This document shows, in pieces, positions 1 to 6,966 of a stretch of DNA of 64,000 nt. The notes beneath the pieces are model-generated. The model was not told the origin of the DNA. It saw only the letters and a program-made list of their open reading frames with translations, and did not search any database. How positions within the stretch are numbered: position 1 is the first letter of the stretch; each line of letters starts with the position of its first letter. Position numbers and translations under genes: made by a program. Source of the stretch: Rhodanobacter_A agri (GTDB lineage Bacteria > Pseudomonadota > Gammaproteobacteria > Xanthomonadales > Rhodanobacteraceae); contig NZ_JADIKL010000003.1 in NCBI RefSeq assembly GCF_044904705.1, positions 1 to 64,000 of the forward strand. Reading direction: 5' to 3'.

Positions 1-82
1 GTCCACACAATTCACCTGTGCACACTGTCAAAGATCTCTTCACCGCGGTCGTTTCCGCTAGAGGACATTTCGTCCCGGTGAG
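1..82 (-). promoter_or_regulatory. rRNA operon leader with boxB-like hairpin and boxA
   Basis: Downstream of the minus-strand promoter lies a GGAC/GTCC hairpin with loop GAAAT (75-63), which sits where boxB is expected. It is followed by a boxA-like element GATCTTTGACA (about 36-26), close to the E. coli rrn boxA, and then by TTGTGTGGAC (10-1), resembling the boxC/TGTGTGGGC tract just upstream of 16S rRNA. Together they are the NusB/S10 antitermination region of an rrn operon whose 16S gene would begin left of position 1. The rRNA gene itself is not visible, so this rests on the promoter plus leader signals. Confidence 0.7.
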
Positions 83-88
83 CCGCTC

Positions 89-116
89 ACTATACATCGT
101 CTTTCCGGTCCGTCAA
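89..116 (-). promoter_or_regulatory. rRNA operon promoter, P1-type
   Basis: Read on the minus strand there is a -35 TTGACG (116-111), a 16-bp spacer and a -10 TATAGT (94-89). A GC-rich discriminator (GAGCGGC) follows, as expected for stringently controlled rRNA promoters. The bases just upstream of the -35 (about 120-140) are AT-richer and contain AAGAAATTCTT, which could be an UP element. An 8-bp inverted repeat lies further upstream at 160-167/181-188. Transcription runs leftwards out of the window into the leader described separately. Confidence 0.75.
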
Positions 117-308
117 CACCTGCAGCGAAGAATTTCTTGCAGCGTGTTGGTGGCGCAGACCCTTCGAAGTAGTGGGCTCGTCGAAGGGGCGTGAATCATA
201 GCGCCGGGCGGCACGACTGGGAAGAGGCAGCACGCAAATTTTTCGTCGGGAGTGCCTCATCGCGGGCACTACACTGGCCCGATCACACGTCATACGAGGC
301 ATCGCGCC

Positions 309-761
309 ATGCTGAAATCCCTGATCGCCGCGTCGCTGTTGATGCTTTGTAGCCACGCTCGCGCGGACACTGCGGCCGCACCCGTCACCGTAACCCTGCA
401 CGGCCAGCGCTTTTCCGTGAAATTGGCCACCAACGAAGCCGCGCGCGAGCACGGTCTGATGATGCGCACCTCGCTGGCGCCGGATCACGGCATGCTGTTC
501 GTGTTCCCGGACACGGCGCCGCGCGGGTTCTGGATGAAGAACACCCTGATCCCGCTCGACATCCTGTATTTCGACGAACAGCACAAGCTGGTATCGGCAC
601 AGCTGAACGTGCCGCCGTGCAAGGCCGTTCCCTGCCCGGTCTACCCCAGCGCGGGGCCGGCGCGTTACGTGCTGGAGCTGTCGGCGGGCACGGTCAAGCG
701 CATCGGCGTGCGCGACGGCGACACGCTGGCGATCGAAGGGAAGCTGGGCGCGGTCGACTGA
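309..761 (+). CDS. DUF192 family exported protein
   Basis: A 150-residue protein with a clear signal peptide (about residues 1-19, ending in SHARA before DTAAAP). The remainder matches the compact DUF192 fold: the EHGLMMR segment, DHGMLFVF and FWMKNTLIPLDILY are its hallmarks. Members are periplasmic or secreted single-domain proteins of unknown biochemical role. The ATG at 309 was chosen because it puts the signal peptide at the N-terminus; an in-frame GTG at 252 would add 19 non-hydrophobic residues. The 3' end overlaps a possible small convergent gene (665-880, minus). Confidence 0.85.
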   Translation: MLKSLIAASLLMLCSHARADTAAAPVTVTLHGQRFSVKLATNEAAREHGLMMRTSLAPDHGMLFVFPDTAPRGFWMKNTLIPLDILYFDEQHKLVSAQLNVPPCKAVPCPVYPSAGPARYVLELSAGTVKRIGVRDGDTLAIEGKLGAVD

Positions 762-880
762 GCGGCGGCGCGGATGCCGGACGGGGAAACCGCCAGGCCG
801 ACGCGGTAGGGGATCAATGCTTCCGGACGGATCGCGTCGAGCATGTCCCAATCGTCTTCGAAGGGAATGAACTGCTGCAT
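665..880 (-). CDS. possible small hypothetical protein (71 aa)
   Basis: An ORF of 71 codons opens with MQQFIPFEDDWDMLDAIRPE and is preceded by a good Shine-Dalgarno (GGAAG, 7 bases before the ATG). The acidic/aromatic N-terminal half looks protein-like and similar short proteins seem familiar from related genomes. The C-terminal half, however, is antisense to the end of the DUF192 gene and is Ser/Ala/Pro-rich. It lies downstream of rubredoxin on the same strand; an imperfect hairpin (940-979) separates them. No function is assignable. It could equally be a short conserved N-terminus with a decayed end. Confidence 0.42.
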   Translation of the reverse strand: MQQFIPFEDDWDMLDAIRPEALIPYRVGLAVSPSGIRAAAQSTAPSFPSIASVSPSRTPMRLTVPADSSST

Positions 881-999
881 GGTGATGCTTCCGGCGTGAC
901 GCGCATGGCCTGCGCACGGAAGCATCTCAACCGATCGGCGGGCCCGTTCGCAGGCCGGAAAGTGGCGAAAACGGGCCGGGCCGGGGCGAGAATCGGCGA

Positions 1000-1197
1000 T
1001 CAGTCGACCTCGATCATTTCGAAGTCGCTCTTGGTGGCGCCGCAGTCCGGGCAGGTCCAGGTCTCCGGCACATCCTCCCAGCGGGTGCCGGGATCGATAC
1101 CTTCCTCCGGCACACCCAGCGCCTCGTCGTAGATGTAACCGCAGACCACGCACATCCATTTGCGCAACGCGGTGGTTTCGGTGGAGCTCTGGCTCAT
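1000..1197 (-). CDS. rubA: Rubredoxin
   Basis: A 65-residue protein with the two rubredoxin knuckles, CVVCGYIYD near residue 16 and CPDCGATKSDF near residue 50, whose four cysteines bind one Fe. It is a small cytoplasmic electron carrier, in this lineage usually serving monooxygenases or reductases of oxidative-stress defence. The start at ATG 1197 gives the usual short N-terminal tail; a longer in-frame extension to 1293 overlaps the divergent thiE region and has no family support. It is divergently transcribed from thiE with about 110 bp between the starts. Confidence 0.93.
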   Translation of the reverse strand: MSQSSTETTALRKWMCVVCGYIYDEALGVPEEGIDPGTRWEDVPETWTCPDCGATKSDFEMIEVD

Positions 1198-1307
1198 CGT
1201 CGGGCTTCTTTGTTCGAGGGTGAATAGTGCATTCTCGCAACTCGCCTGCCATTGCGAAAGCACGCAGCGCCACCCTCGCCCCCGCGGGCGCACGGAAACC
1301 TCGCACC

Positions 1308-1934
1308 ATGATCCACACCCGACTCCCGGACCGCGGCCTGTACGCGATCACCGACGGCCCGCGCGACGACCTGTCTGACGTTGTCGCGCAGGCGCTGGCC
1401 GGCGGCGCACGGGTCGTGCAATACCGCGACAAGACCGCCGATGCCGCCCGGCGCCATGCCGAAGCCAACGCGCTCAAGCAGCTATGCGATGCCCGCGCCG
1501 TGCCGCTGATCATCAACGACGACGTAGCGCTTGCCGCCGCGGTGGGCGCCGCCGGCGTGCACCTGGGCCGCGACGACGGCGATGTGGCGGCTGCCCGCGC
1601 GGTACTGGGCGCCGGCGCGATCGTGGGCGTGTCGTGCTACGACTCGCTCGACCGCGCACGCGCGGCGGCAGCCGCCGGCGCGAGCTACGTGGCCTTCGGC
1701 GCCTTCTTTCCCTCACCCACCAAGCCACACGCCGTACGCGCATCGCTCGACTTGCTGCGGCAGAGCGCCGCGCTGGACCTGCCTCGGGTAGCGATCGGCG
1801 GCATCACGCCGGACAATGCGCCTTCGCTGGTCGAAGCCGGCGCGGATTTCATCGCCGTGATCTCGGCAGTGTTCGGCGCCACCGACGTACGCGCCGCCGC
1901 GCAGCGCTTCGCCCGCCTCTATTCCCCCGATTGA
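1308..1934 (+). CDS. thiE: Thiamine-phosphate synthase
   Basis: A 208-residue TIM-barrel enzyme joining HMP-PP and thiazole phosphate to thiamine monophosphate. Family motifs are present in order: GLYAIT at the N-terminus, VVQYRDK (diphosphate site), LIINDD, GVHLGRDD, VGVSCYDS, AFGAFFPSPTK and AIGGI, with AVISAVF near the C-terminus. Length is normal. The ATG at 1308 starts just before the first beta strand; the upstream in-frame start at 1227 would overlap the promoter region. hemL follows 14 bp after the stop, so the two are probably co-transcribed. The other thiamine gene in the window, thiC, lies 40 kb away behind a TPP riboswitch; no riboswitch is seen here. Confidence 0.94.
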   Translation: MIHTRLPDRGLYAITDGPRDDLSDVVAQALAGGARVVQYRDKTADAARRHAEANALKQLCDARAVPLIINDDVALAAAVGAAGVHLGRDDGDVAAARAVLGAGAIVGVSCYDSLDRARAAAAAGASYVAFGAFFPSPTKPHAVRASLDLLRQSAALDLPRVAIGGITPDNAPSLVEAGADFIAVISAVFGATDVRAAAQRFARLYSPD

Positions 1935-1948
1935 TCGAGATCCATCCG

Positions 1949-3229
1949 ATGAGCACCAACCACGAACTGTTCCAGCGCGCCCGCCAGCTGATGCCCGGCG
2001 GCGTCAATTCGCCGGTGCGCGCCTTCAAGTCGGTGGGCGGCGAACCGTTCTTCACCGCACGCGCCGACGGCGCCTGTCTCTGGGACGTGGAAGGCAGGCG
2101 CTACATCGATTACGTCGGCTCGTGGGGGCCGATGATCGTCGGCCACAACCATCCCGCGGTGCGCGAAGCCGTGGCGCGCGTGATCAAGGACGGCCTGTCC
2201 TTCGGCACGCCATGCCCAGCCGAAGTAGCCATGGCCGAAACCATCGCGAAGCTGGTGCCGTCGGTGGACATGGTGCGCATGGTGAACTCCGGCACCGAAG
2301 CCACCATGTCGGCGATCCGCCTCGCGCGCGGCGCCACCGGCCGCGCAAAAATCGTGAAGTTCGAAGGCTGCTACCACGGCCATGGCGACAGCTTCCTGGT
2401 GAAGGCCGGCTCCGGCGCGCTCACCTTCGGCGTACCCACCTCGCCCGGCGTGCCCAAGGCGAACGCGGACCTCACGCTCACCCTGCCCTACAACGATCTG
2501 GATGCTGCCAAGGCGCTGTTCGCCGAGCAGGGCAGCGAGATCGCCGGCCTGATCATCGAGCCCGTCGCCGGCAACATGAACTGCATTCCGCCGGTGGACG
2601 GCTATCTGCAAGGCCTGCGCGAACTGTGCACGCGGCACGGCGCGCTGCTGATCTTCGACGAAGTGATGACCGGCTTCCGTGTCGCGCTGGGCGGCGCGCA
2701 GGCGCTGTACGGCGTAACGCCCGACCTCACCACTTTCGGCAAGATCATCGGCGGCGGCATGCCGGTGGGCGCCTACGGCGGCCGTCGCGAGCTGATGGAG
2801 CAGATTGCTCCGGCCGGACCGATCTACCAGGCCGGCACGCTCAGCGGCAATCCGGTGGCGATGGCTGCCGGGCTGGCGATGCTGGAGCTGATCCAGGCGC
2901 CGGGCTTTTACGACACGCTCGCCGCACGCACGCGCCTGCTTTGCGACGGCTTCCAGTCGGTGGCCGACGGCGCCGGCATGCCGTTCAGCACCAACCGCGT
3001 CGGCGGCATGTTCGGCCTGTTCTTCACGGCGCAGAAAGTGACCAGCTACGCGCAGGCCACGACCGCGGACACGACGCTGTTCAATCGCTTCTTCCACGGC
3101 ATGCTGAAGCGCGGCGTATACCTGGCGCCCAGCGCGTTCGAGGCGGGTTTCCTCTCCAGCGCGCACAGCGACCAGGACATCGCCGATACCTTGCAGGCTG
3201 CGCGCGAGACGCTGGCCGAGCTTGGCTGA
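1949..3229 (+). CDS. hemL: Glutamate-1-semialdehyde 2,1-aminomutase
   Basis: A 426-residue PLP enzyme of the C5 heme pathway, converting glutamate-1-semialdehyde to 5-aminolevulinate in the cytoplasm. It begins with the standard LFQRARQLMPGGVNSPVRAF segment and shows DYVGSWGPMI, NSGTEATMSAIRLAR, FDEVMTGFR and the cofactor lysine K265 in TTFGKIIGGGMPVGAYGG. Length matches the family. The start at ATG 1949 lies just downstream of thiE; the open frame extends far upstream inside thiE but that part is antisense-type shadow. After the stop a regulated intergenic region (palindrome at 3262) precedes the next gene. Confidence 0.96.
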   Translation: MSTNHELFQRARQLMPGGVNSPVRAFKSVGGEPFFTARADGACLWDVEGRRYIDYVGSWGPMIVGHNHPAVREAVARVIKDGLSFGTPCPAEVAMAETIAKLVPSVDMVRMVNSGTEATMSAIRLARGATGRAKIVKFEGCYHGHGDSFLVKAGSGALTFGVPTSPGVPKANADLTLTLPYNDLDAAKALFAEQGSEIAGLIIEPVAGNMNCIPPVDGYLQGLRELCTRHGALLIFDEVMTGFRVALGGAQALYGVTPDLTTFGKIIGGGMPVGAYGGRRELMEQIAPAGPIYQAGTLSGNPVAMAAGLAMLELIQAPGFYDTLAARTRLLCDGFQSVADGAGMPFSTNRVGGMFGLFFTAQKVTSYAQATTADTTLFNRFFHGMLKRGVYLAPSAFEAGFLSSAHSDQDIADTLQAARETLAELG

Positions 3230-3261
3230 GCTCAGGCATAGACAAGGAAATACAGGCTTTA

Positions 3262-3271
3262 CACATATGTG
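3262..3271. promoter_or_regulatory. 10-bp perfect palindrome, candidate operator
   Basis: The sequence CACATATGTG is a perfect palindrome in an AT-rich stretch (TTTACACATATGTGACTTTACTG) 74 bp upstream of the start at 3345. It is the only AT-rich segment between hemL and this gene, so it probably overlaps the promoter. The second gene of the downstream pair is an HTH regulator, making this a plausible autoregulatory site. That assignment is inference. Confidence 0.4.
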
Positions 3272-3344
3272 ACTTTACTGTCTGTGGCAAGCGCGCAGGA
3301 TGCCCGCAGCCGTCATCCGTCGGCATGTCACAGGAGTTCATCGC

Positions 3345-3995
3345 ATGAAATACCGCACGCTCGCTTGCACTTTGGGGCTGGTCTTGGCCCTGCCGTTCGC
3401 CTGCACGGCAGCACCGGCCATGCCAGCCACCGCGCCGCAGGCCACCGCAGCCGCGGCCGCCCCGAAACTCCACGCCGCACTGCGCGGCCTGTGGCACGGC
3501 CATATCGTGCACACCCGCGCCTACGCGATGGCGGTGAAAGCCGGTAACCAGGCGGCCGCCGCCAAGGCCGCCGATGACGTGGTCGCGAACGCGAAGCAGA
3601 TCGCCCATGCCGTGGCCGGCTTCTACGGTGCCGACGCCGGCAAGGGCATGCTGCAGTTGCTCGCCGGGCACTGGGCCGGGGTCAAGGCGCTGACCGACGC
3701 CGAACACGCAGGCGACAAGGCCGCCAGCGACAAGGCCATGCAGGCGCTGTCCGCCAATGCGGGCGCGATCGCGAAATTCCTCGCTGGCGCCAATCCCGCG
3801 AACTGGCCGGAAGCCACCGTGCGCGGCCTGCTATTGGAACATGTGGCCGATCACCACACACAGGTCGGCGAGATCATGAGCGGCGACACCGCCGCCGAAG
3901 CAAAGACCTGGGCGGGAATGCAGGAACACATGGACATGATCGCCGACGCGCTGGCCGGCGGTATCGCTCAACAGTTCCCGGCCAAGGCGCAATGA
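3345..3995 (+). CDS. Exported His-rich helical protein, function unknown
   Basis: A 216-residue protein with a signal peptide (about residues 1-22) followed by an Ala/Pro linker and then an almost entirely helical domain. Histidines recur at helix-like positions (H43, H51, H53, H56, H88, H109, H166, H170, H171, H195), with LWHGHIVHTRAYAM, LLAGHWAG and LLLEHVADHH as the clearest segments. The pattern LW-x-x-H-x-x-H-T-R ... LL-x-x-H ... QFP resembles an uncharacterised bacterial four-helix family in which the His residues could bind metal or heme; this is inference. The start is preceded by CAGGAG. The stop overlaps the next start (ATGA), so the two proteins are translationally coupled. Confidence 0.8.
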   Translation: MKYRTLACTLGLVLALPFACTAAPAMPATAPQATAAAAAPKLHAALRGLWHGHIVHTRAYAMAVKAGNQAAAAKAADDVVANAKQIAHAVAGFYGADAGKGMLQLLAGHWAGVKALTDAEHAGDKAASDKAMQALSANAGAIAKFLAGANPANWPEATVRGLLLEHVADHHTQVGEIMSGDTAAEAKTWAGMQEHMDMIADALAGGIAQQFPAKAQ

Positions 3996-4648
3996 AAGCC
4001 GCCAGCGCCCTGCGCCAGCTCGGCCAGACCCAGCAGAAACTGCTGCGGGCCTTGCTGGCCGAGCCGCAGGGCGCCAGCGTGGAAACGTTGTGCCAGGCGC
4101 TGTGCGTGACCCACAACGCCGTGCGGCAGCACCTGGCCGCACTGATCGCCGCAGGCTACGTCGAGCGCGGCATGGCGCTTCCCTCCGGCGGTCGGCCGCA
4201 GGCGCGCTACCTGCTGCTGCCCGCGGGCCGCGAGCTGTTCCCGCGCAACTACGGCCTGATCGCCACCGGCATCCTCGAACACCTGTACGCCACCGCCGGC
4301 AAGGCCGGCGTGCAGGCGCTGCTGGCGACGATAGGGCAGGAACTGGGCAGTGCCGCGGCCAGTCGCGTCGACGGCGAGGACGAAGCCGCCATCGCCACGC
4401 GCCTCGCCGAGCAGCTCGATGCACTGGGCTACGAAGCATCCACGGTGAAGCGCGACGGCGAAACCCAGGTCGAGGCATACAACTGCGTGTTCCACACGCT
4501 GGCCAGGGCGCATCCGGACGTGTGCCGCTTCGACCTCGCTTTCATGGAAGCGGCCACCGGACGGCCGATCCAGCACATGGAATGCCTGCTGCGCGGCGGC
4601 CACGCCTGCCGCTTCCGCGTCGGCAAACCACGGGCCAGCGAAAGCTGA
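3992..4648 (+). CDS. HTH transcriptional regulator with Cys4 cluster site
   Basis: A 218-residue regulator. Residues about 31-60 form a winged helix-turn-helix (ETLCQALCVTHNAVRQHLAA, then LIAAGYVERG). The C-terminal domain carries four cysteines, C165-x12-C178-x19-C198-x7-C206, reminiscent of SufR-type iron-sulfur regulators (C-x12-C-x13-C-x14-C). A Fe-S cluster sensing redox, NO or iron is therefore likely but unproven. It overlaps the exported His-rich protein by 4 bp, so it probably controls that gene and itself, perhaps through the palindrome at 3262. Its stop abuts the stop of the convergent VOC gene with no gap. Confidence 0.82.
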   Translation: MKAASALRQLGQTQQKLLRALLAEPQGASVETLCQALCVTHNAVRQHLAALIAAGYVERGMALPSGGRPQARYLLLPAGRELFPRNYGLIATGILEHLYATAGKAGVQALLATIGQELGSAAASRVDGEDEAAIATRLAEQLDALGYEASTVKRDGETQVEAYNCVFHTLARAHPDVCRFDLAFMEAATGRPIQHMECLLRGGHACRFRVGKPRASES

Positions 4649-5068
4649 CTACCACTGCCCGGTGTTGGGCATCGACGCCCACGGCTCCTGCGGCGGCAGG
4701 TGGCCGTCCTGCAGCAGCTCGATCGAGATCAGGTCCGGCGAACGCACGAACGCCATGTGACCGTCGCGCGGCGGGCGGTTGATGACGTAACCCATGTCCA
4801 TCAGCCGCTGGCAGGTGGCGTAGATGTTTTCCACCTGGAAGGCGAGGTGGCCGAAATTGCGCGCGCCGCCGTAATCCTCGGTGGAACCCCAGTTCCAGGT
4901 CAGCTCGACCTCCGCCTCGGGGCTGCCCGGTGCGGCGAGGAAGACCAGGGTGAACTTGCCCTGCGCGTTGTCCATGCGACGCACCTCGCGCAGCCCCAGA
5001 CCTTCGCAATAGAAGCGCAGCGAGGCATCGATGTCGCGCACGCGCACCATGGTGTGCAGGTATTTCAT
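4649..5068 (-). CDS. gloA: VOC family protein, lactoylglutathione lyase-like
   Basis: A 139-residue vicinal-oxygen-chelate protein made of two beta-alpha-beta-beta-beta modules. The metal ligands of glyoxalase I are all in place: H5 (LHTMVRV), E55 (AEVELTWNWG), H74 (FGHLAFQV) and E117 (ISIELLQ). This favours a true methylglyoxal-glutathione hemithioacetal isomerase of the GloA type, acting in the cytoplasm. The length agrees with bacterial GloA (about 135 residues). The C-terminal tail HLPPQEPWASMPNTGQW is longer than in E. coli. It stands alone, convergent with the HTH regulator. Confidence 0.85.
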   Translation of the reverse strand: MKYLHTMVRVRDIDASLRFYCEGLGLREVRRMDNAQGKFTLVFLAAPGSPEAEVELTWNWGSTEDYGGARNFGHLAFQVENIYATCQRLMDMGYVINRPPRDGHMAFVRSPDLISIELLQDGHLPPQEPWASMPNTGQW

Positions 5069-5126
5069 GGGTCGTCACTCGGGTGTGTCGATGGGGAGCG
5101 AGCGATGATACCCGCCGTGGCGCAGT

Positions 5127-5558
5127 TCAACCGCGCAGATGCGTCCGCAGCGCTTCCGCCATGGCGTCCAGCTCGCCGGTCGTCGCGGATCGCGGCGCAC
5201 CATCGGGATAGACCCGCAGCAGGCCATCGCCTACACGCCGCGGCTGCACGTGCAGGTGGAAATGGAACACCTCCTGCCCCGCCGCGCGTCCGTTGGACTG
5301 CCAGAGGTTCAGGCCCGCCGGATCGAGTTCCGCGCGCAGCGCCAGCGCCACCCGCTGCGCCATGCCCATCGCACCTGCCGCCTCGTCGGGCGCAAGCGCG
5401 TAGAGGTCGGGCGCATGCCGGTGCGGCGCCACCAGCACATGCCCCGGCACCGCCTGGCGCAGATCCAGGAAGGCCAGCACCACGCCATCGTCCGCCACGA
5501 TGGCGGCCGGCGCCTCGCCCGCGGCGATCGCGCAGAACGGGCAGGCCGCCGTGCTCAC
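5127..5558 (-). CDS. HIT family hydrolase
   Basis: A 143-residue histidine-triad protein. CPFCAIAAGE near the N-terminus is typical of Hint/HIT proteins, and the catalytic triad is seen as HFHLHVQPR (H-x-H-x-H) near residue 100. HIT enzymes hydrolyse nucleoside phosphoramidates or dinucleoside polyphosphates; the exact substrate is not predictable. Its ATG lies inside the 3' end of the upstream aminotransferase gene with a 4-bp overlap, so the pair forms an operon with translational coupling. Confidence 0.9.
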   Translation of the reverse strand: MSTAACPFCAIAAGEAPAAIVADDGVVLAFLDLRQAVPGHVLVAPHRHAPDLYALAPDEAAGAMGMAQRVALALRAELDPAGLNLWQSNGRAAGQEVFHFHLHVQPRRVGDGLLRVYPDGAPRSATTGELDAMAEALRTHLRG

Positions 5559-6793
5559 GCCGCAGCGAAAGCAGCCAGTGCGGCGCGCAGGCGTTCGAGG
5601 CCCTCGGCCAGTTCGTCCGTGCTGATCGTCAGCGGCGGCACGAAGCGCAGCACGTCCGGGCCGGCCTGCAGCAGCAGCAAGCCGTGCGCGGCGGCGTGGT
5701 CGAGGACCTCGCCGGCCTTGCCGCGGTGCGCCTCCGCCAGTGCCGCGCCGATCATCAGGCCGCGGCCACGCACCTCGTCGAACAGGTGCAGCTCCGCGTT
5801 GATCGCCGCCAATCCGTCGCGCAAGGCCTGCGCCTGTACCGCCACGTTCGCCAGCAGCTCCGGCGAAGCCAGCTTGCGCAGCGCAGCGCGCGCCACCGCG
5901 GCGGCCATCGGGTTACCGCCGAAGGTGGTGCCGTGGGCGCCGTACTGCATCACTTCGGCCACCTTCGGGCCGGCCAGCATCGCGCCGATCGGGAAGCCGC
6001 AGCCCAGCGCCTTGGCCAGGGTCACGATGTCGGGCTTCACGCCGTCCTGCACATGCGCGAACAACGTGCCGGTACGGCCCATACCGCACTGGATCTCGTC
6101 CAGCACCAGCAAGGCGCCGTGCGCGTCGCACAGCTCGCGCACGCGTTGCAGGAACCCCGGTGCGGCCGGTAGCACGCCGCCCTCGCCCTGCACCGGCTCC
6201 AGCATCACCGCGGCAATGTCGCCGGCGGCGAACGCGGCTTCCAGCACCGCGGCATCGTTGAAGTCGAGGTAGCGGAAACCCTCCGGCAACGGCTCGTAGC
6301 CGGCCTGGTATTTCGGTTGCGCGGTAGCGGTGACGGTAGCCAGGGTGCGGCCGTGGAACGAACCCTTGAAGGTGACGATGACGCGCCTGTCCGGTGCGCG
6401 CCCCTGCGCGGCGGCCCACTTGCGCACCAGCTTGATGGCTGCCTCGTTCGCCTCGGCGCCGGAGTTGCACAGAAACACGCGTTCGGCGAAGCCGCTTGCG
6501 TCGACCAGCTCCTCGGCGAGGCGCAGCGGCGGCTCGGTGTAGAACACGTTGCTCGCGTGCCACAGCTTGTGCGCCTGCGTAGTGAGCGCGGCGAGCAGGT
6601 CGGGGTCCTGGTGACCCAGCGCGTTCACTGCGATGCCGGCGCCGAAATCGACGTAGTCGCGCCCTTCCATGTCCCACACCCGTGCGCCCTTGCCATGGTC
6701 GAGCACCAGCTCGCGCGGCTTGTAGACCGGCAGCCAGTAGCGCTGACCGAGCGCGATCAGGCGGGGGGGCGGGGTCGAATCATGTTGCTGCAT
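5555..6793 (-). CDS. argD: Acetylornithine/succinylornithine-type aminotransferase
   Basis: A 412-residue class-III PLP aminotransferase. It shows LCNSGAEANEAAIKLVRKW, FHGRTLATVTAT, LDEIQCGMGRTGTLFA and the cofactor lysine in VTLAKALGCGFPIGAM, followed by TTFGGNP. This combination is that of the ArgD/AstC/AruC group, which transaminates N-acetyl- or N-succinyl-ornithine; the biosynthetic and catabolic roles cannot be separated from sequence alone. The ATG at 6793 has GGAG 8 bases upstream; the frame remains open further but without a start signal. No other arg or ast genes are nearby. The HIT gene follows with overlap. Confidence 0.9.
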   Translation of the reverse strand: MQQHDSTPPPRLIALGQRYWLPVYKPRELVLDHGKGARVWDMEGRDYVDFGAGIAVNALGHQDPDLLAALTTQAHKLWHASNVFYTEPPLRLAEELVDASGFAERVFLCNSGAEANEAAIKLVRKWAAAQGRAPDRRVIVTFKGSFHGRTLATVTATAQPKYQAGYEPLPEGFRYLDFNDAAVLEAAFAAGDIAAVMLEPVQGEGGVLPAAPGFLQRVRELCDAHGALLVLDEIQCGMGRTGTLFAHVQDGVKPDIVTLAKALGCGFPIGAMLAGPKVAEVMQYGAHGTTFGGNPMAAAVARAALRKLASPELLANVAVQAQALRDGLAAINAELHLFDEVRGRGLMIGAALAEAHRGKAGEVLDHAAAHGLLLLQAGPDVLRFVPPLTISTDELAEGLERLRAALAAFAAA

Positions 6794-6966
6794 AAGGCAC
6801 TCCAGGTTGCGCCCCGGCCGTGTTCCCGTGTCCGTCCTGGGCGTCGCGAAACGCTCGCGACCGCGGGCCCAGCCTGGTGATGCGCGTGAAGCCGCCATTA
6901 TCCCACGGGACACCACCGCGCCGGCTGTCGATCCACCAACAAGCCGGCGGCAGGCCAGGCGCCGCG

